Source: Caulobacteraceae bacterium
Lineage (GTDB): Bacteria > Pseudomonadota > Alphaproteobacteria > Caulobacterales > Caulobacteraceae
Assembly: GCA_027487945.1 (NCBI GenBank)
Contig: JAIYCQ010000022.1
Location: 1 to 64,000 of the forward strand
Length of the DNA: 64,000 nucleotides
Reading direction: 5' to 3'
Made by a program: the position numbers and the translations under genes. Shown piece by piece: positions 41,640 to 50,667 of the stretch. How positions within the stretch are numbered: position 1 is the stretch's first letter; each line of letters opens with the position of its first letter. The notes beneath the pieces are model-generated. The model did no database searches. It saw only the letters and a list, made by a program, of their open reading frames with translations, and was not told the DNA's origin.

Positions 41640-44204
41640 ATGGCCGACTCCGCGGTTTCTGATGCAGTGCTCCTCCCTCCCCGCTTCGCCGACTGGTTCG
41701 CGACGCGCGGCTGGGCGGCGCGCGAGCATCAGCTGGCGATGGTCGCCAAGGCGCGCGAGGGCCGCCACGCGCTGCTGATTGCGCCGACCGGCGGCGGCAA
41801 GACCCTGGCCGGATTCCTGCCCAGCCTGATCGAACTGGCCGAGCGTCCACCGGCCAATTCGCCCCGCGGCATCCACACCCTCTACATCTCGCCCCTGAAG
41901 GCGCTGGCCGTCGACGTCGAGCGCAACCTGATGACACCGATCCGGGAGATGGGCCTGGGCATCGTCGCCGAGAGCCGCACGGGCGACACCGGCGTCTCCC
42001 GCAAGCAGCGGCAGAAGGTCAGCCCGCCCGACATCCTGCTGACCACGCCCGAGCAGCTGGCCCTGCTCTGCGCCTGGGAGGGCGCGCGAGGTCTGTTCGA
42101 GGATCTTCGCTGCGTGGTGCTGGACGAGATCCACACCCTCTGGCCGACCAAGCGCGGCGATCTGCTAGCGCTGGACCTCGCGCGACTGCAGACCCTGGCG
42201 CCGAACCTGCGGCGGGTCGGGCTGTCGGCGACGGTGGATGATCCGGACCTGATCCGGGACTGGATGTCTCCCAAGGCTGGCATCCCGGACGCCGCAGGCG
42301 ATCCCGGACCCGGACCCGGCGCGGGCGCGGGAGCCCTGGGTCCCGGCTCTCCCCCCAGCTCAAGGTCGGGGTCCGGCCGGGACGACGTCGGAGTAGACCT
42401 CGTCCTCGGCCCGCCCGGCCCGCGGCCGGTGGTGGAGGTGCTGGTCTCCGAGGGCCGGGTGCCCTGGGCGGGCCATACCGCCCAGCATGCGATGGCCGAG
42501 GTCTATGAGATCATCAAGCGGCACCGCACGACCCTGGTCTTCGTCAACACCCGCTTCCAGGCCGAGTTCGCCTTCCAGGAGCTTTGGAAGCTGAACGACG
42601 ACTCCCTGCCCATCGCCCTGCACCACGGCAGCCTCGCGGCCGAGCAGCGGCGGCGGGTGGAGGCGGCGATGGCGCGGGGCGAGCTGAAGGCCGTGGTCTG
42701 CACCTCCACCCTCGACCTCGGCATCGACTGGGGCGACGTCGACCTGGTCATCCAGCTGGCGGCGCCGAAGGGCGCGGCGCGGATGGTCCAGCGGATCGGC
42801 CGGGCCAACCACCGGCTGGACGAGCCGTCCAAGGCCATCTTTGTGCCGGCCAACCGCTTCGAGATGCTGGAGTGCCAGGCGGCGATCGAGGCCATCGCCG
42901 AAAACAGTCTCGACACCGAAGCGCCGCGCACCGGCGCGTTCGACGTGCTGGCCCAGCACATCATGGGCTGCGCCTGCTCCGAGCCGTTCGATCTCCTGGC
43001 CCTCTACGACGAGGTGCGCACGGCGGGTCCCTATCGGGCGCTGACCTGGGAAGACTACGAGGCCGTCGTCGATTTCGTGTCCACGGGCGGCTATGCGCTG
43101 AAGTCCTACGACCGGTTCCGCCGGATCGTGAAGGGCGCCGACGGCCTGTGGCGGGCGCGCACGGCCGACACGGTCCGCCGCCACCGCATGAATGTCGGGG
43201 CCATCGTCTCGGCGGCCACCCTCAACGTCCGCATCGCCATGCGGGGCGGCAAGGGCGGTCGCAAGATCGGCGAGGTCGAGGAAGGCTACCTGGAGGTGCT
43301 CGACCCGGGCGACACCTTCGTCTTCGCCGGCCAGGTCTGGCGGCTGGTCGGCGTGACCGGCGTCGATGTGCTGGTCAGTCCGGCTCCGGGCGCCGATCCG
43401 AAGATGCCGAGCTGGGGCGGCAGCAAGTTCGCCATCTCCAGCTTCCTGGCCGACAAGGTGCGGCGGATGATGTCGGACGAAAACGCCTGGACGGTCCTGC
43501 CGACCGACGTGCGCGAGTGGCTGGAGGCGCAGCGCGACCGGTCGATCATCCCGGCGCCCGACCAGATGCTGCTGGAGACCTTCCCGCACGGGAAGCGGCA
43601 CTACATGGTGGTCTATCCGTTCGACGGACGCCACGCACACGCGACACTCGCCATGCTGCTGACGCGCCGTCTCGACCGGCTGGGCATCGGGCCGCTGGGC
43701 TTCGTCTGCAACGACTATGCGATGGCGATCTGGGCGCTGAAGCCGATGGACGGCCTGGACCTCGCCGACCTGTTCGACGAGGACATGCTGGGCGACGACC
43801 TCGAGGCCTGGATGGACGAAAGTTTCATGATGAAGCGGTCCTTCAAGGCCTGCGCCCTGATCAGCGGGCTGATCGAGCGGCGCATGCCGGGCGCGGAGAA
43901 GTCGGGACGTCAGGTGACCTTCTCCACCGACCTGATCTACGACGTGCTGCGCCGGCACCAGCCGGACCATCTGCTGCTCCGATGCGCGCGGGCCGATGCG
44001 GCCAGCATGGTCATCGATGTCGCCCGGGTAGGCCGCCTGCTGGCGCGGGTGAAGGGCAAGATCCGCCATGCGGCTCTGAACCACCTGTCGCCCTTCGCTG
44101 TACCGATGTTCATGGAGATCGGCCGCGAGCGCGCGCCGGGCGGGGCCGCTGACATGATGCTCGCCGAGGCGGCCGACGACCTGATCGCTGAGGCGATGTC
44201 TTGA
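41640..44204 (+). CDS. Ligase-associated DEXH-box DNA helicase (Lhr-like)
   Basis: The protein has 854 residues from the ATG at 41640 (GTG at 41634 and 41637 are alternatives). Walker A is APTGGGKT (48-55), DEIH at 162-165, SAT in GLSATVDDP, and motif VI QRIGRANHR. The C-terminal Lhr-type domain is complete, ending ADDLIAEAMS. In many bacteria it is encoded with an ATP-dependent ligase, an exonuclease and PdeM as a repair set. Here PdeM follows but ligase and exonuclease are absent from the window. A Gly/Pro-rich insertion at about residues 211-255 is unusual and is described separately. Confidence 0.92.
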   Translation: MADSAVSDAVLLPPRFADWFATRGWAAREHQLAMVAKAREGRHALLIAPTGGGKTLAGFLPSLIELAERPPANSPRGIHTLYISPLKALAVDVERNLMTPIREMGLGIVAESRTGDTGVSRKQRQKVSPPDILLTTPEQLALLCAWEGARGLFEDLRCVVLDEIHTLWPTKRGDLLALDLARLQTLAPNLRRVGLSATVDDPDLIRDWMSPKAGIPDAAGDPGPGPGAGAGALGPGSPPSSRSGSGRDDVGVDLVLGPPGPRPVVEVLVSEGRVPWAGHTAQHAMAEVYEIIKRHRTTLVFVNTRFQAEFAFQELWKLNDDSLPIALHHGSLAAEQRRRVEAAMARGELKAVVCTSTLDLGIDWGDVDLVIQLAAPKGAARMVQRIGRANHRLDEPSKAIFVPANRFEMLECQAAIEAIAENSLDTEAPRTGAFDVLAQHIMGCACSEPFDLLALYDEVRTAGPYRALTWEDYEAVVDFVSTGGYALKSYDRFRRIVKGADGLWRARTADTVRRHRMNVGAIVSAATLNVRIAMRGGKGGRKIGEVEEGYLEVLDPGDTFVFAGQVWRLVGVTGVDVLVSPAPGADPKMPSWGGSKFAISSFLADKVRRMMSDENAWTVLPTDVREWLEAQRDRSIIPAPDQMLLETFPHGKRHYMVVYPFDGRHAHATLAMLLTRRLDRLGIGPLGFVCNDYAMAIWALKPMDGLDLADLFDEDMLGDDLEAWMDESFMMKRSFKACALISGLIERRMPGAEKSGRQVTFSTDLIYDVLRRHQPDHLLLRCARADAASMVIDVARVGRLLARVKGKIRHAALNHLSPFAVPMFMEIGRERAPGGAADMMLAEAADDLIAEAMS
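42273..42402. repeat. REP-like sequence translated in frame inside the helicase gene
   Basis: The DNA has the arrangement of alphaproteobacterial intergenic repeats: CATCCCGGAC, GATCCCGGACC, then GGGTCCCGGCTCTCC and CCGGGACGACG. It codes for a Pro/Gly/Ala/Ser-rich insertion (about 45 residues) between the motif-III region and the start of the next conserved block (VEVLVSEGRVPWAGH). Identification as a repeat is by recognition of pattern, not by alignment. Confidence 0.6.
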
Positions 44205-44207
44205 GGT

Positions 44208-44342
44208 GCGTCCTTCGACACGCGGCCTGCGGCCGCTGCTCAGGATGACGTATTCAGTGAAGCGTCTGGATATGGATTCGATGCAGCCAACTCTCGCACG
44301 TCATCCTGAGCAGGGCGCCTCAGCGCCCCTGTCGAAGGACGC
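44208..44342. repeat. REP-like inverted repeat pair between helicase and pdeM
   Basis: Outer arms GCGTCCTTCGACA (44208-44220) and TGTCGAAGGACGC (44330-44342) match perfectly; inner arms CTGCTCAGGATGACGT (44236-44251) and ACGTCATCCTGAGCAG (44298-44313) match perfectly too. In the mRNA these form a very long stem. The AAGGA at its end is the probable ribosome binding site of pdeM. Confidence 0.9.
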
Positions 44343-44343
44343 A

Positions 44344-45045
44344 ATGACCTTCACCGCTTCCCTCTGCGGCGGCGTCGCCATGGCGGTCAACGGCACGCAG
44401 GTCATCCTCAAGGCCTCCGGCGCGCTGTACGTCCCGGCCGCGGACGCCCTGCTGGTCGCCGACCTGCATTTCGAGAAGGGTTCGGCCTATGCCCTGCGCG
44501 GGCAGCTGCTGCCGCCCTATGACACGCGCGAGACCCTCACGCGGCTGGAGCGGGCGGTGGACGCCTGCGCGCCGCGCCTGCTGGTGTTTCTGGGCGACAG
44601 CTTTCACGACGGCCGCGCAGAGGACCGTCTGGCGCCGGACGACGCGGCGCGGCTGGCGGCGCTGGCCAGTGGCCGTACGCTGGTCTGGGTCGTCGGCAAT
44701 CACGACGCCGACGGGCCGCGCGCCCTGCCCGGCGAGATCATCGAAGAGATGCCGCTGGAGAGCCTGGTCCTGCGCCACGAACCGCTCCCGGGCGTTCAGC
44801 CGGGCGAGGTCGCTGGCCACCTGCACCCCGCTGCCCGCATCGCGGGACGGGGCGGGCGGGTGCGGCGGCGCTGCTTCGTCACCGACGGCTCGCGGATCAT
44901 CCTTCCGGCCTTCGGCGCCTATGCGGGCGGGTTGAACGTCAAGGACGCCGCGTTCGCGCCCCTGTTCATGGGGCGACCGCTGGCGGCGGCCCTGGGGACC
45001 GACCAGGTGCATGCCATCGGGTGGAAGAGCCTGGTCGGGGACTGA
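44344..45045 (+). CDS. pdeM: Ligase-associated DNA damage response endonuclease PdeM
   Basis: The protein has 233 residues from the ATG at 44344 (an ATG at 44380 starts closer to the conserved region, MAVNGTQVILKASG). Calcineurin-like metallophosphoesterase motifs are ADLHFEKGSAY, LGDSFHDG, VVGNHDADG and GHLHPAA. It is the usual partner of the ligase-associated helicase. The open frame before 44344 runs through the REP-like repeat. It is convergent with the DUF3429 gene. Confidence 0.92.
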   Translation: MTFTASLCGGVAMAVNGTQVILKASGALYVPAADALLVADLHFEKGSAYALRGQLLPPYDTRETLTRLERAVDACAPRLLVFLGDSFHDGRAEDRLAPDDAARLAALASGRTLVWVVGNHDADGPRALPGEIIEEMPLESLVLRHEPLPGVQPGEVAGHLHPAARIAGRGGRVRRRCFVTDGSRIILPAFGAYAGGLNVKDAAFAPLFMGRPLAAALGTDQVHAIGWKSLVGD

Positions 45046-45060
45046 AGCGCCCCGACCGGT

Positions 45061-45522
45061 CTACATCCTCATCGCCTGCTCGAGGGCGAAGGCCAGGGCT
45101 ACGGCCGCGCCGGCGGTGATGAAGGTGCGGTAACGCGGACGCCAGGCGGGGCCGTCGCCGGCGCGTGTGTCCCACAGCCACATCAGCAGGAAGGCGACCA
45201 TGAATCCGCTGACCTGCTGGACCGGTGACAACTTGCCGGTGAGCGCCCCGAACAGAAGGCCCAGCGCCGCGACCGGCGACAGCATCGCCAGGGCGACGCT
45301 CCACAGGCGGGGCTGGCTGTGGCTGTCGATCTCGAGGCCGGCGCGCACGCCGCCGAGGTAGCTCAGCATCGCGGTCGACCAGCCGAGCAGGCCGAGGAAG
45401 GCCTGACCTCGCAGGGGCGGCGGGCCGTAGCAGTAGAGCCCCGCGAACAGGTAGAAGGGGATCAGGCTGATCAGCCCCATCGTCCAGGCGGTCGCCGGCG
45501 CGTGCGCGATGGCCTGCCTCAT
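45061..45522 (-). CDS. DUF3429 family membrane protein
   Basis: The protein has 153 residues from the ATG at 45522, with GGGAG 10 bp upstream; the open frame to 45639 is not used. Four to five membrane helices are predicted (about 14-33, 41-60, 75-95, 101-120 and 130-148). The block SLIPFYLFAGLYCYG and the following LGWSTAMLSYLGGVRAGLE is typical of the family. Function unknown. It lies between pdeM (convergent) and podJ (same strand, upstream end far). Confidence 0.85.
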   Translation of the reverse strand: MRQAIAHAPATAWTMGLISLIPFYLFAGLYCYGPPPLRGQAFLGLLGWSTAMLSYLGGVRAGLEIDSHSQPRLWSVALAMLSPVAALGLLFGALTGKLSPVQQVSGFMVAFLLMWLWDTRAGDGPAWRPRYRTFITAGAAVALAFALEQAMRM

Positions 45523-45661
45523 GCCCGCTAGCTCCCTGAAAACGCCCTGCGGGGCCCCCGTCCACGGCCAGCGCAGCGGCGACCAGACGGTAACCATACA
45601 TGCGAGGCCGCTGGAGGTCGAAGCGCAAATACGCCGCACCGGCGCCGCCCGTTTGGGGCGT

Positions 45662-48592
45662 CTAGCGGGTGTAGACCGCCAGTTTGGCCGCCGTAGCGCC
45701 GTCGAGGTTGCCCGTCGCCTGCAGCCCCTTGTCGCGCTGGAACGCCTGGATGGCCCCCTTCAGCGCGGCTGACTGGGCGCCGTCCTGCGGCCCCCGGTAG
45801 TAGCCGAGCATCGACAGGGCCTTCTGGGCCGAGGCCACGCCGCCCGCCGGGGCGGCTGCGGCGGCAGCCGCGGGGCGAACCGAGGCATTGGGCGTCGCGG
45901 CCCGGTAGCCGGCGGCGGAACGCTCGGCGGCCGACCGGGCCTCGGGCGACAGGTCGCGCTTCAGGCGGTCCGCGGCCAGCCGCGCCTCGCCGTCGCCGCC
46001 GCGGGCGGCGATCAGATACCACTTGTAGGCTTCGGCCGGGTTCTGCGTGACGCCGTAGCCCTGCTCGAACAGGCTGGCCAGATTGTACTGGCTGTCACCC
46101 ATGCCGAGGTCGGCGGCGCGGCGGAACCACTGGGCGGCGGTGGTCTTGTTCATCGGACCGCCGCTGCCGTGGAAGTAGGCGAGACCCAGATTGTGCATCG
46201 CCCGGGAGTCGCCGGCCTGGGCGGCGCGTTCGGTCCAGCGGCGGGACTCCGCCTCGTCCTTCTTCACGCCCAAAGTGCCGGTCAGATAGGCCTTCGACAG
46301 GTCGAACTGGGCGGCGGCGAAACCCATGTTTGCCGCCCGGCGCAGGCGGTCGAGACCGGCGGGATCCTTCGCCTCGATCAGGCGCTGCGCCTCGGCGTAA
46401 AGCGTCGCGGCGTTCTCGACCCCGTCAGCCGTAAGGGTCGCGCCCGCCAGCGGCGGAGTCGTCGCCTGGCCCGGCCCGGCGGGACTGACGGCCATGGCCA
46501 CCATCGGCGTCGTATCGGCCTCGGAGCCCTTGATCTCGCCCCGAGCATCCGCGGCTGCGATCCGCCGGCTTTCCTCGACGCGGGGGCTGGAGCCGCCGCC
46601 GCCGATCACGCCGGAGTACATCAGGCCCCCGACGCCTAGCGCCGAGACCGTCGTCAGGGTGGTGGCGACCAGCATGGCCGACATCAGGGCCGAGCCGGCG
46701 CGCTTCTTCGGCTTCTTGTCCCGGGCGCCGAACAGGCCCCGGCGGTCATCCGTCGCGGCGGCGGAGGGGGCCGCGCCGCCGCCGACGGCGCGCGCCGCCA
46801 TCCGGGCCTGCTCGATCACATCGCGGGTCGAGCGCGGCGCGGCGGGCGCGGGGTCCACCTCGAAGGGATCGATGGTCGGCAGGGGCGCGATCTCGGGGGC
46901 GTCCGGAATCTCGGGCGCTTCGTTGATGGCGACAAACTCGTCAGCCGCGTCGAAGTCTTCCCGGGAGAAGGCCGGCGTCCCGCGCTCCGCCGCCGGGAAG
47001 GGCGCGGGGTCGCCCGGGGCGGCCATGGCCGGCATGCGGGAGAAGACCTGGGGCGCGAAGGCGTCTTCCGGGATCGCCCGGGCCGAGGTCTCGAACGGGT
47101 CGGCCGCGAAGGGATCGGTGAAGGTTTCGCGGACAGGGTCGGGCTTGCGCGGCGCGGCGGCGACCGGCGCGGCGGCCGGCGCCATCTGCTCGGCCAGTCG
47201 GCGGTGCGAGCCGTTCAGGCTGGCGTCGATCTTCTCGCGGGCCTCGTCGAGCAGGCGCGCCGTACGCTCCTCGCTCTGGCGGATGCGTTCGGCGAGATCC
47301 GTCGCCGTGCGCTCCTGACGCTGGCTGATCCGCTCGGTGACCCTGGCCACCTGCTCGCCGACCTCGTCGATGGCCAGGGCGCCCCGGCGCTCCGAGTTGG
47401 CGATGCGTTCAGCGAGGCGCTCGGTGATACGGGCGATCTCGACGCCGAGTTTCTCCAACGCCTGGGCCTGGGCGGTGTCGGCGCGTCCGAGCTTCTGTTC
47501 GACCACGGCGGCGATGCGGGCGACCTCCCCGCCGACCTGTTCAAGGGCGTCGGCGCCGCGGTTCTCCACGGTCTGCACCTTGCGGCTGAGGTTGTCGGCC
47601 ATGCTGACCATCTCCCGGCCCACCCGCTCGATCGCCTGGGCCGACCGGGTCTCGGCGGCGGCGACATGCTGGGTCATTTCCGACAGGCGGCGGTCCATGC
47701 GGTCGAACCGCGCCTCGGCCGAACTCGCCAGCTTCTCGGCCAGCTCGGCGCGGGTAGCCTCCATCCGCCGGGTCAGATCAGCGGCGAGCGCCTCGAGGCG
47801 ATCGGCCCCGCCGCCGCTGGTCTCGACAGCCTTGAGCCGACGGTCCAGCGCCACGAAGGAGGCGCCGAGCTCGCGCAAGGCGTCGGTGGTGCGGGCTTCG
47901 GCCGACTCCAGCCGCTCGGCCACCCGGGCGGCCACGGCCTCGACCAGGCCGGAGGGATCGGACTTCTCAAGGTCGGCGACGCGGGCCTCGACGGTCGCCA
48001 GCGTCTCGCGCGTGCGCGCCTCGCCGTCGTACATCTGGCCGGCGACCTTGCCGAGCATGCCTTCCAGCGACCGCAGGGCCTCGGCCGAACGCGGGCCGGC
48101 GGCCTCCTGCTCCAGGCGGCGCAGGCGGTCTGCGACGCGCGCGGAGTCGGTGCGGATCTCATCCACCGCCCCCTCGAAGCGGGCCGCCACGGAGACCTGC
48201 TCCCGCTCGGAGGTCTCCAGTCGGGCCAGGGCCCCGCGCACCGACTGGTCGATCCCGGTGATGGCGAGGGTCGAGCGCTGCTCCGCGGCCTCGATCCGCT
48301 GGCTGAGTCGCTCCATCGCCTCGGCGACCCGACCGACCTCGTCGGCGGGATGGCCGGGAATCTCGAAGCGGGGACCGGCCTGGGGGCGGGAGATCTCGAG
48401 CACCCGGGGCTCGTCGGGCGCATCGAGCGCACGGTCGGGCGCGTAGTCCGCGCCGCCGACGGGCTCCCCCTCGACGATCATCCTGTTGAGCCATTCGCCG
48501 AGCGTCATTCCGGACCGACGCGCAAGATCCTTGGCGATCTCACGCGCTTTGGGGTCGATACCCTTCACGCTCCAGGGCGCCCCCGACGTCAT
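45662..48592 (-). CDS. podJ: PodJ-like polar localization/organelle development factor
   Basis: The protein has 976 residues, nearly the length of Caulobacter PodJ. Order: conserved N-terminus MTSGAPWSVKGIDPKAREIAK with GMTLGEWLNRMI, a long coiled-coil region (about 85-460) rich in repeats like RRLEQEAA and RISQRQERTA, a Pro-rich acidic region, one membrane helix at about 634-657, periplasmic Sel1 repeats (about 720-890, e.g. AMHNLGLAYFHGSG) and a C-terminal peptidoglycan-binding domain (about 915-976). PodJ directs assembly of pili and holdfast at the new pole and recruits PleC. A CtrA-like site lies upstream. Confidence 0.92.
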   Translation of the reverse strand: MTSGAPWSVKGIDPKAREIAKDLARRSGMTLGEWLNRMIVEGEPVGGADYAPDRALDAPDEPRVLEISRPQAGPRFEIPGHPADEVGRVAEAMERLSQRIEAAEQRSTLAITGIDQSVRGALARLETSEREQVSVAARFEGAVDEIRTDSARVADRLRRLEQEAAGPRSAEALRSLEGMLGKVAGQMYDGEARTRETLATVEARVADLEKSDPSGLVEAVAARVAERLESAEARTTDALRELGASFVALDRRLKAVETSGGGADRLEALAADLTRRMEATRAELAEKLASSAEARFDRMDRRLSEMTQHVAAAETRSAQAIERVGREMVSMADNLSRKVQTVENRGADALEQVGGEVARIAAVVEQKLGRADTAQAQALEKLGVEIARITERLAERIANSERRGALAIDEVGEQVARVTERISQRQERTATDLAERIRQSEERTARLLDEAREKIDASLNGSHRRLAEQMAPAAAPVAAAPRKPDPVRETFTDPFAADPFETSARAIPEDAFAPQVFSRMPAMAAPGDPAPFPAAERGTPAFSREDFDAADEFVAINEAPEIPDAPEIAPLPTIDPFEVDPAPAAPRSTRDVIEQARMAARAVGGGAAPSAAATDDRRGLFGARDKKPKKRAGSALMSAMLVATTLTTVSALGVGGLMYSGVIGGGGSSPRVEESRRIAAADARGEIKGSEADTTPMVAMAVSPAGPGQATTPPLAGATLTADGVENAATLYAEAQRLIEAKDPAGLDRLRRAANMGFAAAQFDLSKAYLTGTLGVKKDEAESRRWTERAAQAGDSRAMHNLGLAYFHGSGGPMNKTTAAQWFRRAADLGMGDSQYNLASLFEQGYGVTQNPAEAYKWYLIAARGGDGEARLAADRLKRDLSPEARSAAERSAAGYRAATPNASVRPAAAAAAAPAGGVASAQKALSMLGYYRGPQDGAQSAALKGAIQAFQRDKGLQATGNLDGATAAKLAVYTR

Positions 48593-48647
48593 TCGAATCG
48601 CACCTCCGGCACTCCAGAGTGGACGCTAGCCACCCACCCCTTGTGTG

Positions 48648-48662
48648 TAAACGCGAGGTTAA
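48648..48662. promoter_or_regulatory. CtrA-like box upstream of podJ
   Basis: Read on the minus strand it is TTAA-N7-TTTA, one base from the CtrA consensus TTAA-N7-TTAA, 56-70 bp before the podJ start. A GANTC sequence (48595-48599), target of CcrM methylation and GcrA control, stands right before the ATG. Confidence 0.55.
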
Positions 48663-48738
48663 CGCCAAATCTGGGGTCTGCGACGATTAGCTGTGGATGA
48701 CGCTTGCAGACCCGGGGGCCGCCCGCCATCTGGCGTCC

Positions 48739-48942
48739 ATGACGCTCGAGATTTCCCTGGCCGTGACGGCCGCCCTGCTGGGTCTGGCGCTGTTCGCGGC
48801 CTGGCGAGGAGCCCAGCCCCCCGACTTCATGAAGGGCGTACGGATGATTCCGTGGCGGGGCGTGATGCTGTTCTCATCAGCCGGGGTGGTGTTCATGCTG
48901 GTGCATGTCGTGAACCTTCTGGGGTTCACCACGGGCCGCTGA
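48739..48942 (+). CDS. Small membrane protein (67 residues)
   Basis: The protein has 67 residues from the ATG at 48739; an in-frame ATG at 48697 is possible, and neither has a strong SD. Two membrane helices are predicted at about 4-22 and 39-60, separated by WRGAQPPDFMKGVRMIPWRG. The regular composition and the lack of charged residues inside the helices support a real gene. It is divergent from podJ and its 3' end overlaps the convergent MprF-like gene by 66 bp. Function unknown. Confidence 0.65.
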   Translation: MTLEISLAVTAALLGLALFAAWRGAQPPDFMKGVRMIPWRGVMLFSSAGVVFMLVHVVNLLGFTTGR

Positions 48943-50595
48943 GGCTCCGGCCTCCGGCTTTGGCCGTCGACGGGTCAGCCCGACCATGCCGCCCGAGCTG
49001 AGCAGGCCGACATCGGCCATGACCATGGGAATCTGCCACTTGTGCGGTGCGGCGACATAGCGCGGCTGCCAGACAGGGTCGTACTTGTCCTTGTACCGGC
49101 GCACGCCCCGGAAATTGTAGATCTCCTCGCCCCGTTCGAAGAGCAGCCGCCCCACGCGCGACATGATCGGGGCCAGCGGCCGGTCCTCGAGTCCGGCCAG
49201 CGGCGAGGCGCCGAAATCGAAGGCGACATAGCCCTGCTCGCGCCCCCATTCGAGGAGCTCGACGAACAGATAGTCCATGACGTTCTTGGGCGCGGCGTCC
49301 CCGTAGCGCATGAGATCCATCGAGAAGGACTTGCGGGTCGCCGTCGGCCACAGGGTCGCGAAGGCCACGATGCATCCGCCCGAACGGACAAGGGCCATCG
49401 GAAACTCGGCCACATAGCGGGGTATGAAACCGCCGAGGGAAAAGGCCTTCTCGCCGCCGGCGTGGTGCGACAGCCATTCGTCGGAAACGGCCTTCAGCTC
49501 GTTCATCAGGGGCGGTACGGCCTCTGGCGGGATCACCTCGAAGCTGGCCCCGCCCTCCCCGGCCTTGCGCCAGTTGCGGCGGAGGACCTCGCGCCGGCGA
49601 CCGGCAAGCGAGAATCCGTCCAGCGGCACGGCGGCGGCCTCGCCGATCTTCTGGATCGAGAAGCCCAGCTCCACGGCGTCGGGCAGGTCCTCGGGGCCAA
49701 TGCCGTAAAGCGACGGCCGGGCAGCGTGGGCGTCAGCCAGCTCGCGGAACCGCCACAGCAGCTCCATCCGCTCGTCGGTGCGGCCGACCGGCCCGTCCAT
49801 CGCTATCCAGGACCGGCCGCGCACCCCGAACATCAGGAAGGTGTCGCCCGAAGGGGAGAACAGGAACCGCTTGTCGCCGAGCAGCGCCAGGTTGGAGTCC
49901 GGCTGCGACCATTCGGCCTTGCCCAGTATGGCCCGGACCCGGTCGAAGTCGGGATCGGTGTCGCCGACCACCCTGGGTGTTGCCGGCACGGCGAACAGCC
50001 GCCACAGGCCGAAGCCCAGCAGGGCGAGCGCCGCCCCGGCCGAGGACCGGATCGCCCGCTCGAGGTCCTGGTCGGCGATGACGCGCCAGACCGGCATGTC
50101 GCCGTAGTCGGCGTTCTGGAACGACCACAGGCCGAGCAGGATGGCGCCGAGGAGCACCGCCGCCGCCGAGATCAGCCAGCCCGGCGTGACCTCCATCCGC
50201 GACAGCCGCGCCTTGCGCGGAAAGCCGTCATGCAGCGGCAGAAGCACCAGGAAACAGCCCAGCAAGACGACCGCCTCCTCCCAGTTGAACCCCTTGAACG
50301 GCGCCAGGAGGGCGGCCAGCAGAATCACTACCAGCGAAGCGCTCCAGGCCGCGTCCAGCCGGGCCCGGAGGCCAAAGGCCAGCAGGATGAGCACCAGGCC
50401 GAGGATCGACGACAGGAAGTGACTGGTCTCGACGAGCAGCTGCGGCGTCAACCGCATCAGCTCCAGCACACGGGACGGCACCGACGGCGTGGCGCCGGAG
50501 GCGACCAGCATCGCCCCCGCCGACAGCGCCGCGATCGCGCCGACGGTCGGTGCGGCGCCGACCAGCGCGGCCCTCAATTCCCGAAAGACCTGCAT
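48877..50595 (-). CDS. MprF-like membrane protein with DUF2156 (aminoacyl-PG synthase-like) domain
   Basis: The protein has 572 residues from the ATG at 50595; the ATG at 50622 follows a TATATT promoter-like box too closely. About six membrane helices fill the first 190 residues, then the DUF2156 C-terminal domain (about 215-545) with FLMFGVRGRSWIAMDGPVG, WRKAGEGGASFEVI and FDFGASPLAGLEDRPLAPIMSR. MprF proteins add lysine or alanine to phosphatidylglycerol. The membrane part is shorter than in the full flippase form. The tail is His-rich (HDMHQHEHH). Confidence 0.87.
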   Translation of the reverse strand: MQVFRELRAALVGAAPTVGAIAALSAGAMLVASGATPSVPSRVLELMRLTPQLLVETSHFLSSILGLVLILLAFGLRARLDAAWSASLVVILLAALLAPFKGFNWEEAVVLLGCFLVLLPLHDGFPRKARLSRMEVTPGWLISAAAVLLGAILLGLWSFQNADYGDMPVWRVIADQDLERAIRSSAGAALALLGFGLWRLFAVPATPRVVGDTDPDFDRVRAILGKAEWSQPDSNLALLGDKRFLFSPSGDTFLMFGVRGRSWIAMDGPVGRTDERMELLWRFRELADAHAARPSLYGIGPEDLPDAVELGFSIQKIGEAAAVPLDGFSLAGRRREVLRRNWRKAGEGGASFEVIPPEAVPPLMNELKAVSDEWLSHHAGGEKAFSLGGFIPRYVAEFPMALVRSGGCIVAFATLWPTATRKSFSMDLMRYGDAAPKNVMDYLFVELLEWGREQGYVAFDFGASPLAGLEDRPLAPIMSRVGRLLFERGEEIYNFRGVRRYKDKYDPVWQPRYVAAPHKWQIPMVMADVGLLSSGGMVGLTRRRPKPEAGASAARGEPQKVHDMHQHEHHPG

Positions 50596-50667
50596 CCGAA
50601 TCCCGCGACTGACGAAACTCAATATAGCGCGTCCCGCGGCGCGGCGCGCCGCAAGAGGAGTCGAACA

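Noticed and set aside
44206-44343. Earlier start of pdeM at 44206
   Set aside because: The added residues are encoded by the REP-like repeat pair and have no similarity to the family.
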